From positions 1 through 14,018 of the forward strand of contig JAUSIF010000009.1 in the NCBI GenBank assembly GCA_030648135.1: a stretch of 14,018 bases of DNA. The letters run 5' to 3'. Origin of the DNA: Xanthobacteraceae bacterium (GTDB lineage Bacteria; Pseudomonadota; Alphaproteobacteria; Rhizobiales; Xanthobacteraceae). A program made the position numbers and the translations under genes. The notes under the pieces are model-generated. The model had not been told where the DNA came from, ran no database searches, and saw only the letters and a list, made by a program, of their open reading frames with translations. Of the stretch, positions 1-7,071 are shown piece by piece (positions within the stretch are counted from its first letter, which is position 1; each line of letters begins with the position of its first letter).

Positions 1-1
1 G

Positions 2-865
2 CTGCAGGAGTTCAATCGGGTTCAGGGCCGCATCACCATTCCCGACGCCAAGGAAGGCGTCCTCATTCAACCCGCCGGCGAGAGCTGGCGGCAATTCCAT
101 CAAGTGACGCTGCGCTGGATCGGCGCCATCGCGGTGCTCGGCGCGCTCGCGCTGATGGTCATCGTCTATCTATGGCGCGGCATGATCAAGATCGAGGGCG
201 GCCGCTCCGGGCGCACGATCGTGCGCTTCAACGCGTTCGAGCGCTTCATTCACTGGCTGACGGCGAGCTGCTTCATCATCCTGGCGATCTCCGGCCTCAA
301 CATCACCTTCGGCAAGCCGCTGTTGTTGCCGCTGCTCGCGCCCGAGACCTTCACCCTCATCTCGCAATGGGCGAAATACGCGCACAACTACCTGAGCTTC
401 CCGTTCGCGATCGGCGTGGCCTTCATCTTCTTCTTGTGGATCAAAGACAACATCCCGGACGAGGTCGACGTCGAATGGCTCAAGCAGGGCGGCGGCATGG
501 TCGGCTCGAAGCGCCCACTGGCGCGCCGCTTCAATGCCGGCCAGAAGATCGTTTACTGGCTCGTGGTGCTCGTCGGCGGCGCGATCGTGATCAGCGGTTA
601 TCTGCTGATGTTCCCGTTCTACGGGACCGGCATCTCCGGCATGCAATTGGCCCAGATCGTCCATGGTGTCGGCGGCGTGCTCATGATCGCGGCCATGCTC
701 GCCCATATCTATATCGGTACCATCGGCATGGAAGGCGCCTTCGAGGCCATGGGCACGGGCGAGGTCGACCTCAACTGGGCCAAGGAGCACCACAAGCTCT
801 GGGTCGAGGAGGAGATGCGCGGAAGCCCCGCTGGTGCCAGGCCGCGCATGACCCCGGCCGAGTGA
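2..865 (+). CDS. fdoI: Formate dehydrogenase gamma subunit (membrane cytochrome b), 5' end missing
   Basis: This is the membrane subunit of respiratory formate dehydrogenase. It carries two b hemes and passes electrons from the alpha/beta subunits to quinone. The open frame runs in from the left edge, giving 287 visible residues. A GTG at 104 is not the likely start, because coding sequence of the same character (LQEFNRVQGRITIPDAK) continues upstream of it. A first membrane helix (about visible residues 39-58) precedes the four-helix core shared with E. coli FdnI/FdoI. Candidate heme-ligand histidines fall at visible positions 84 (RFIHWL), 128 (KYAHNY), 221 (QIVHGV) and 235 (LAHIYIG). E. coli homologues have about 211-217 residues, so this is the long form with an N-terminal periplasmic extension typical of rhizobia. 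The alpha and beta subunit genes should lie just upstream, outside the window. A hairpin terminator follows the stop. Confidence 0.93.
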   Translation: MQEFNRVQGRITIPDAKEGVLIQPAGESWRQFHQVTLRWIGAIAVLGALALMVIVYLWRGMIKIEGGRSGRTIVRFNAFERFIHWLTASCFIILAISGLNITFGKPLLLPLLAPETFTLISQWAKYAHNYLSFPFAIGVAFIFFLWIKDNIPDEVDVEWLKQGGGMVGSKRPLARRFNAGQKIVYWLVVLVGGAIVISGYLLMFPFYGTGISGMQLAQIVHGVGGVLMIAAMLAHIYIGTIGMEGAFEAMGTGEVDLNWAKEHHKLWVEEEMRGSPAGARPRMTPAE

Positions 866-889
866 TCTAGGCCACCTTCACCAAATCGG

Positions 890-920
890 GCGCCCGGCGC
901 GAACTCGCACCGGGCGCTTT
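890..920 (+). terminator. Rho-independent-type terminator after the formate dehydrogenase operon
   Basis: A perfect 8-bp stem pairs GCGCCCGG (890-897) with CCGGGCGC (910-917). After one mismatch it is extended by 3 bp (899-901 with 906-908) closing on a 4-base loop. It is followed by TTT at 918-920. It lies 25 bases after the gamma-subunit stop. The T tract is short, so termination may be incomplete and leave some read-through into mobB. Confidence 0.7.
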
Positions 921-928
921 GCTATGAT
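920..928 (+). promoter_or_regulatory. Possible extended -10 element for mobB-moeA
   Basis: TGCTATGAT at 920-928 reads as an extended -10 (TGn + TATGAT) immediately behind the terminator, predicting a transcript start near 935 and a leader of about 45 bases to mobB. No good -35 is seen at the usual distance; that region is occupied by the terminator hairpin. The same nine bases appear in both arms of the palindrome upstream of fdhD (4810-4850). This is inferred only from sequence resemblance. Confidence 0.35.
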
Positions 929-980
929 GGGGGTCGCGCCTCAAAGTGAAGGCGTGGTAGCGCCTTGCGCGGTTGTGATC

Positions 981-1517
981 ATGAGAAACATGCGCATCAT
1001 CGGCCTCGCCGGCTGGAGCGGTTCTGGCAAGACCACTTTGCTTGCCCGGGTAATCCCCGCGCTGGTGCAGCGTGGGCGCACGGTCTCGACCGTCAAGCAT
1101 GCCCACCACGGCTTTGACGTGGACATTCCGGGCAAGGACTCCCACACCCACCGCAGCGCGGGCGCGAGCGAGGTGTTCGTATCATCGAGCCGGCGCTGGG
1201 CCCATATCCACGAGCTGCGCGGCGAGGAGGAGCCGGAGCTCAAGGAGATTCTAGCGCGGCTTAAGCCCGTCGACCTTGTGATCGTTGAGGGCTTCAAGCG
1301 CCATCACCATCCGAAGCTCGAAGTCTACCGTGCCGCCGTCGGCAAGCCGCTCTTGCATCCCGAGGACGATTGGATCGTCGCTGTCGCTTCCGATGCGGCG
1401 GTGCCCGAGGCGCGCGTGCCGGTGCTCTTGCTCGATGACATCGAGAAGATCGCTGATGTCCTGCTGATCGAATCGATTCCAATCGATCGCCTCGACGAGC
1501 GAACGGAGAAAGTCTGA
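981..1517 (+). CDS. mobB: Molybdopterin-guanine dinucleotide biosynthesis adaptor protein MobB
   Basis: MobB is a small P-loop GTPase that assists MobA in attaching GMP to molybdopterin, giving the MGD cofactor used by formate dehydrogenase. From the ATG at 981 the product has 178 residues, close to the usual 165-180. The P-loop GWSGSGKT is at residues 11-18. The family hallmarks IPGKDSHTHRSAGASEV (around 50-65) and VEGFKRHHHPKLEVYR (around 102-117) are present. An in-frame ATG at 924 would add 19 residues unlike the family, and 990 is a close alternative. None of the three has a convincing ribosome-binding site, so the start is uncertain by a few codons. The stop overlaps the start of moeA by one base (TGATG), which indicates coupled translation. 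Confidence 0.93.
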   Translation: MRNMRIIGLAGWSGSGKTTLLARVIPALVQRGRTVSTVKHAHHGFDVDIPGKDSHTHRSAGASEVFVSSSRRWAHIHELRGEEEPELKEILARLKPVDLVIVEGFKRHHHPKLEVYRAAVGKPLLHPEDDWIVAVASDAAVPEARVPVLLLDDIEKIADVLLIESIPIDRLDERTEKV

Positions 1518-2773
1518 TGGCGCAGCTCTCCGACGACTGCTTCGCCTTCGGCGGCGCGTTGCTCTCGGTCGATGAAGCGGCGCGCAAGATGGCCGAGCAA
1601 ATTCCGCCGGTCGCCGAGGTCGAGACCGTGCCGCTCGGCGAGGCTCTGGGCCGGATCGTTGCCGCGGCTGTCGTGGCTCCTATCCCATTGCCGCACTTCG
1701 ATAATTCGGCGGTCGACGGCTATGCGGTGCGGCACGCCGATATCGGCCCCGATGGCGAGACCCGGCTCGCCGTGGTCGATCGCGTGCTCGCGGGAGGCCG
1801 TGCCAAGCGGCCCCTCGGCGCGGGCGAAGCCGCGCGCATCTTCACCGGCGCACCGATGCCCGTTGGCGCCGACACCGTCTATATGCAGGAGGATTGCCGG
1901 GCCGAAGGCGAAGGGGTCGTCGTCCCCGCCGGTTTGAAGCCCGGCGCCAACCGGCGGCTCAAAGGTGAGGACCTGGCGGCCGGGTCGGTCGCGCTTCCGG
2001 CCGGGCGCCGGCTGCAGCCACAGGACCTGGCGCTCGCTGCCGCCATTGGCCTGACCGGGCTCGCGGTGCGGCGGCGTCTGCGTGTGGCGGTCTTTTCCAC
2101 CGGCGACGAAATCGTGGAGCCGGGACGGCCGCTGCCGGCCTCCGGACTCTACGATGCGAACCGATATCTTTTGCTCGGTCTCTTGAACAAGCTCGGCGTC
2201 GAGGCGCACGATCTCGGCATCCTCGCCGACGATCCGGCGACGCTCGCGCCCGCGATCGAGGCCGCTGCGGCGGCGCACGATCTGGTGCTCACCTCGGGCG
2301 GCGTCTCCACCGGCGAGGCCGATCATGTGAAGCAGGCGGTCGAGCGCAACGGGCGTCTGGTGTTCTGGCGGCTCGCCATCAAGCCGGGCCGTCCGGTCGC
2401 CATGGGCGTGGTGGGCGGCACTGCCTTCGTCGGACTTCCCGGCAACCCGGTCGCGGTATTCGTCACCTTCGTCCATGTGGTGCGGCCGCTCATCCTGCGG
2501 CTAGCGGGCGGCGCGCCGGAGCCACTCCGCGCTTTGCCGGTGCGCGCCACTTTCAGCTACCGCAAGAAGAAGGGCCGCCGCGAATATGTACGGGTCGGCA
2601 TAAGACGCGCCGTCGATGGGGTGATGGAGGCGGTCAAGCACGCGCAGGAGGGCGCCGGCGTGATTTCCTCGCTGACCGAGACCGACGGGCTGGCGGAATT
2701 GCCCGAAGACAGCACGACGGTCGAGCCCAACTCGACCGTCGGGTTCCTGTCCTATCGGTCACTGATTGCCTAG
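1517..2773 (+). CDS. moeA: Molybdopterin molybdenumtransferase MoeA
   Basis: MoeA inserts molybdate into adenylylated molybdopterin to give Mo-molybdopterin in the cytoplasm. The 418-residue product has full family length. Visible landmarks in order are FDNSAVDGYAVR (about 58-69), the GEAARIFTGAPMPVGADTV region (about 101-119), RVAVFSTGDEIVEPG (about 191-205), DLVLTSGGVSTGEADHVK (about 255-272) and FVGLPGNPVAVFVTF (about 309-323). These mark the MoeA N-terminal domains, the MoCF/MogA-like catalytic domain and the start of the C-terminal domain IV. The ATG start overlaps the mobB stop and has GGAG at 1505-1508, eight bases upstream. It is the last gene of the rightward Mo-cofactor pair and ends directly in a palindromic repeat: the G of the TAG stop is the first base of the repeat stem. 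Confidence 0.96.
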   Translation: MAQLSDDCFAFGGALLSVDEAARKMAEQIPPVAEVETVPLGEALGRIVAAAVVAPIPLPHFDNSAVDGYAVRHADIGPDGETRLAVVDRVLAGGRAKRPLGAGEAARIFTGAPMPVGADTVYMQEDCRAEGEGVVVPAGLKPGANRRLKGEDLAAGSVALPAGRRLQPQDLALAAAIGLTGLAVRRRLRVAVFSTGDEIVEPGRPLPASGLYDANRYLLLGLLNKLGVEAHDLGILADDPATLAPAIEAAAAAHDLVLTSGGVSTGEADHVKQAVERNGRLVFWRLAIKPGRPVAMGVVGGTAFVGLPGNPVAVFVTFVHVVRPLILRLAGGAPEPLRALPVRATFSYRKKKGRREYVRVGIRRAVDGVMEAVKHAQEGAGVISSLTETDGLAELPEDSTTVEPNSTVGFLSYRSLIA

Positions 2774-2821
2774 CGCATGATCCGGCGAAGTGGAAACCGG
2801 TTCGCCGATAAGATCATGCGC
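2773..2821 (+). repeat. Palindromic intergenic repeat, copy 1
   Basis: The outer arms GCGCATGATC (2773-2782) and GATCATGCGC (2812-2821) pair perfectly over 10 bp. After a 4-base bulge on the right side (2808-2811), the inner arms CGGCGAA (2783-2789) and TTCGCCG (2801-2807) pair over 7 bp. They close on an 11-base loop GTGGAAACCGG. Copies 2 (2835-2886, inverted) and 3 (11888-11930) share the layout. It resembles palindromes that are abundant between genes in Rhizobiales. It lies between the convergent moeA and the small membrane-protein gene and may act in termination or mRNA stability; that role is inferred. Confidence 0.85.
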
Positions 2822-2834
2822 CAGATTAATGAGT

Positions 2835-2886
2835 TAGCGCGCGATCGGACGCAAAACCGGTACCCACTTTTGCTGATCGCGCGCTA
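2835..2886 (-). repeat. Palindromic intergenic repeat, copy 2 (inverted relative to copy 1)
   Basis: The outer arms TAGCGCGCGATC (2835-2846) and GATCGCGCGCTA (2875-2886) pair perfectly over 12 bp. The inner arms GCAAAA (2851-2856) and TTTTGC (2868-2873) pair over 6 bp. Read on the - strand, the loop is GTGGGTACCGG, 11 bases, nearly that of copy 1. The 4-base bulge falls on the same side of the loop as in copy 1 once orientation is matched. Copies 1 and 2 are head to head, 13 bases apart, and fill most of the gap between the convergent genes. Confidence 0.85.
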
Positions 2887-2900
2887 GGGTCGTGGCCGTT

Positions 2901-3203
2901 CTATTTGCAGCCGGGGTTGTCGTCACCGGTGTTGCTGAAATCGACCATCAGCCACGCCAGCGCCGAAGCCACCTCGCATTCGCCGCTCTCTACGCCTTGC
3001 CCGACGTGCTGGGCGATGGTCATGGTTTGTCCGGCGATCGGCGTCGGGTGGGCCATAATGCGCCGCAAGCTCCAGCGCGGATTGATCCGTGCGCCATCGC
3101 TCGAATAGGCCGCGGCGGCGGTGCGTTGCGCGAAATTGAGCACAAAGGCCGATCCGACCACGATGATGATGATGGCGAGGCAAGCTGTCAGGAATGCTCG
3201 CAT
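2901..3203 (-). CDS. Small membrane-anchored (or exported) protein of unknown function
   Basis: The product has 100 residues and I do not recognise the family. Residues 3-24 form a strongly hydrophobic segment (TACLAIIIIVVGSAFVLNF), then QRTAAAAY. It could be a single N-terminal anchor or a signal peptide cut near residue 32. The remaining ~68 residues would face the periplasm. They hold two cysteines (76 and 99), which could form a disulfide, and an arginine-rich patch (NPRWSLRRIM, 41-50). The start at 3203 is supported by a strong GGGAGGA at 3217-3211, eight bases upstream. A longer in-frame opening exists upstream across mobA, but it is only a shadow of mobA in another frame. A promoter-like pair lies in the 76-base gap behind mobA. 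Placement after fdhD and mobA hints at a link with formate dehydrogenase or molybdenum, but nothing in the sequence proves it. Confidence 0.75.
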   Translation of the reverse strand: MRAFLTACLAIIIIVVGSAFVLNFAQRTAAAAYSSDGARINPRWSLRRIMAHPTPIAGQTMTIAQHVGQGVESGECEVASALAWLMVDFSNTGDDNPGCK

Positions 3204-3210
3204 GTCATGT

Positions 3211-3217
3211 TCCTCCC
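3211..3217 (-). promoter_or_regulatory. Strong ribosome-binding site deciding the small protein's start
   Basis: On the - strand this reads GGGAGGA, eight bases before the ATG at 3203. It is the best Shine-Dalgarno match in the left half of the window and is the main reason to call the 100-residue gene from this ATG. Confidence 0.7.
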
Positions 3218-3248
3218 GGACCCATAGCTGTTGCTTGTGTTGGTTTCG

Positions 3249-3276
3249 ATTATGAAGCCGCCCTCCGCGATGGCAA
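3249..3276 (-). promoter_or_regulatory. Putative sigma70-type promoter for the small membrane protein
   Basis: On the - strand TTGCCA (3276-3271) and CATAAT (3254-3249) each match five of six bases of the -35 and -10 consensus, with a 16-base spacer. The predicted start near 3242 gives a leader of about 38 bases carrying the strong ribosome-binding site. The -35 begins three bases past the mobA stop, so the small gene may be transcribed separately from fdhD-mobA. Confidence 0.5.
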
Positions 3277-3279
3277 GGG

Positions 3280-3912
3280 TTATATACCCGGATGCTGCAC
3301 TGCGATATGCTCGGCTTCAGCGAGGTCCTCCGGACGATTGACGTTGAAGAACGGATCGACCGGCCGTTCCGGCCATTCGGCGATGGCGACCCCATGCCGC
3401 GCCGTCCAGATTTCGATCTTGTGCAGGCCTTCCTGGGTGAGCGCCCGGCGCAGGTCTTCGCGCTGATCGACCGGCCATAGTCCCACCACCGGATGCCGCC
3501 ATTCTCCCGAGCGGGCGCAGGCGAGCGGCTGCCCGGCCTCGAGACGGGCCGCGTGCAATCGCCGCACCAGGTCCTTCGGTAGGAATGGGCAGTCTCCGGG
3601 CACGCTCGCGACCCACTCGATGCCTCGCCCACGCGCCGCCGCCCAATCGAGCCCGGCGAGAATGCCGGCGAGCGGCCCGGCAAAATCCGGAATCTCGTCC
3701 GCCACCACCGCAAGGCCGAAACCGGCGAAGCGGTTGGGATCGCCGTTGGCATTGAGGATGATTTCGACGCATTGAGGAGAAAGCCGCTCGAGCACGCGCT
3801 CGAGGATAGGCTTGCCGCCGATCGTGAGCAGCGACTTGTCGCCGCCGCCCATGCGCCGCGCCAATCCGCCCGCGAGCACCAGGCCCAGCGTCGGCGGCAA
3901 CTCACTCCTCAT
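3280..3912 (-). CDS. mobA: Molybdenum cofactor guanylyltransferase MobA
   Basis: MobA transfers GMP from GTP onto Mo-molybdopterin to make MGD, the cofactor form that respiratory formate dehydrogenase needs. The product has 210 residues, a usual length. The nucleotide-binding signature LAGGLARRMGGGDK is at residues 13-26. The metal-site aspartate is in VASVPGDCPFLP (about 100-111), and the family motif FFNVNRPEDL lies near the C-terminus (about 188-197). I chose the ATG at 3912 because it places LGLVLAGG ten residues from the start. An upstream GTG-type start would add 15 arginine-rich residues inside fdhD. From 3912 the gene overlaps the fdhD stop by 11 bases, so the two are probably co-transcribed and translationally coupled. 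Confidence 0.94.
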   Translation of the reverse strand: MRSELPPTLGLVLAGGLARRMGGGDKSLLTIGGKPILERVLERLSPQCVEIILNANGDPNRFAGFGLAVVADEIPDFAGPLAGILAGLDWAAARGRGIEWVASVPGDCPFLPKDLVRRLHAARLEAGQPLACARSGEWRHPVVGLWPVDQREDLRRALTQEGLHKIEIWTARHGVAIAEWPERPVDPFFNVNRPEDLAEAEHIAVQHPGI

Positions 3913-4804
3913 GCACGGCCGCCTTGCGCCGGTGCTTCGCGCTTTCCTCCGCGACAAAGGCGAGATCCTGGTCGTAGACGATGCGGTCCTCGCCGGCGAG
4001 CGCCACGAAACGTTTTCCGCGCGCGCGGCCGATCAGCGTGAGCCCCGCCTTCTTCGCAAGCTCCACGCCCCAGGCGGTGAAGCCGGAACGCGAGACCAGG
4101 ATCGGGATTCCCATGCGCACGGTCTTGATTACCATCTCCGACGTAAGCCGTCCGGTGGTGTAGAAAATCTTGTTACCGGGCTTGACGCGGTGTTTGAACA
4201 TCCAACCCGCGATCTTGTCGACGGCATTGTGCCGGCCGACGTCCTCCATATAAACGAGCGGCCGGTCGCGTTCGGCGAGCACGCAGCCGTGGATCGCGCC
4301 GGCTTCCAGATAGAGCGAGGGCGTGGTGTTGATCTTGTGGGCGAGCGTATAGAGCCACGACGTGCGCAGCTCGGCCTTGGGCAGCTTCGCGTTCTCGATC
4401 ACTTCCATGAGATCGCCGAACACGGTGCCCTGCGCGCAACCGGAGGTCTGCACTTTTTTCTTGAGCTTCTTCTCGTAATTGGTCGCGCGCTTGGTGCGCA
4501 CCACCACGACCTCGAGATCGTCGTCGTAATCGACCGCGATGATCGTGTCATCCGGTTGTAACATATTCTGGTTCAACAGAAATCCGACCGCGAGATACTC
4601 GGGATAATCGCCGATGGTCATGGCGGTGACGATTTCCTGCTTGTTCAGGAAGATCGTGAGCGGCCGCTCGACCACAACGCCGGTCTCGACCATCGCGCCG
4701 GTCTGATCGACGCCGGTGACCCGCACGCTGAGGCGAGGATCGGCGGGATCGGGGCGGACGAGATAGTCGTCCTTGGGCTCGGTCGTGGTCTTCGGTTTAC
4801 TCAT
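3902..4804 (-). CDS. fdhD: Formate dehydrogenase accessory sulfurtransferase FdhD, lone-cysteine variant
   Basis: FdhD passes sulfur from a cysteine desulfurase (IscS type) to the Mo-bisMGD cofactor before it is loaded into formate dehydrogenase. The 300-residue product shows the family motifs MEDVGRHNAVDKI (186-198), YTTGRLTSEMV (215-225) and SRSGFTAWGVELAKKAG (238-254). E. coli FdhD carries sulfur at a CXXC loop; here the equivalent stretch is TSGCAQGT (120-127), with Cys123 kept and the second cysteine position occupied by Gly126. The only other cysteine is Cys174 (AIHGCVL). The start is ATG at 4804. A TTG directly before it (4807) is possible, and there is no ribosome-binding site for either. 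The first gene of the leftward fdhD-mobA unit, it is divergent from the ABC importer across a large inverted repeat. Confidence 0.95.
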   Translation of the reverse strand: MSKPKTTTEPKDDYLVRPDPADPRLSVRVTGVDQTGAMVETGVVVERPLTIFLNKQEIVTAMTIGDYPEYLAVGFLLNQNMLQPDDTIIAVDYDDDLEVVVVRTKRATNYEKKLKKKVQTSGCAQGTVFGDLMEVIENAKLPKAELRTSWLYTLAHKINTTPSLYLEAGAIHGCVLAERDRPLVYMEDVGRHNAVDKIAGWMFKHRVKPGNKIFYTTGRLTSEMVIKTVRMGIPILVSRSGFTAWGVELAKKAGLTLIGRARGKRFVALAGEDRIVYDQDLAFVAEESAKHRRKAAVHEE

Positions 4805-4809
4805 CAACT

Positions 4810-4850
4810 AATCATAGCATGCCGACAGATGCAGGCGGCGTGCTATGATT
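4810..4850. promoter_or_regulatory. Inverted repeat with back-to-back extended -10-like words, fdhD/importer divergent junction
   Basis: Arms AATCATAGCA (4810-4819) and TGCTATGATT (4841-4850) are perfectly complementary. After one T/G position the match continues for 4 bp (4821-4824 with 4836-4839), giving 15-base arms around an 11-base centre. Each arm, read outward, contains TGCTATGAT, an extended -10-like word. One points at fdhD, with predicted start at about 4804, the fdhD ATG itself. The other points at the importer, with start near 4856 and a leader of about 80 bases. No good -35 is seen on either side. It could be a pair of face-away promoters, a dimeric regulator's operator, or both. 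The structure is directly visible; the function is inferred. Confidence 0.55.
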
Positions 4851-4926
4851 GGTTTCCGCTCCGGCTGGGGATTTGCCAGTGGCCACCCAATGGTCGAATC
4901 TGTATAGCGGGATCGGCGATTGAGCC

Positions 4927-4932
4927 AAAGGA
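4927..4932 (+). promoter_or_regulatory. Ribosome-binding site supporting a TTG start
   Basis: AAAGGA sits six bases before the TTG at 4939. An in-frame stop at 4921-4923 excludes any earlier start. The next candidate, ATG at 4960, has no comparable site. Confidence 0.55.
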
Positions 4933-4938
4933 TATCGG

Positions 4939-7014
<2,076 letters not shown>

Positions 7015-7057
7015 GACCTTTGTTGCGGATCTCCATAAGGCGGCCGCGAACAAATGA

Positions 7058-7065
7058 GGGGAGGA
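7058..7065 (+). promoter_or_regulatory. Strong ribosome-binding site for the binding-protein gene
   Basis: GGGGAGGA, with the GGAGG core at 7060-7064, lies seven bases before the ATG at 7072 and four before the ATG at 7069. It lies inside the codons that would follow the in-frame ATG at 7054, arguing that 7054 is not the start. It is much stronger than the sites of the permease genes, which fits high expression of a periplasmic binding protein. Confidence 0.7.
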
Positions 7066-7071
7066 AGCATG

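Noticed and set aside
924..980. Upstream ATG at 924 as the mobB start
   Set aside because: It would add 19 residues unlike the family, has no ribosome-binding site, and falls on the promoter-like TATGAT next to the terminator.
1325..2476. Long antisense open frame (383 codons) across mobB and moeA
   Set aside because: It is complementary to two genes with clear family motifs. Its product is rich in Arg, Gly, His and Asp, as expected of a GC-rich shadow frame, and no ribosome-binding site is seen.
3180..3203. Lipobox-like LTAC at residues 5-8 of the small membrane protein
   Set aside because: The cysteine comes before the hydrophobic stretch rather than after it, so lipoprotein processing is not credible.
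3278..3290. GGGTTATATACCC at the mobA stop as a possible molybdate-responsive (ModE-type) operator
   Set aside because: It is only a short imperfect palindrome, it lies at the 3' end of a gene, and it does not match a ModE site as I know it.
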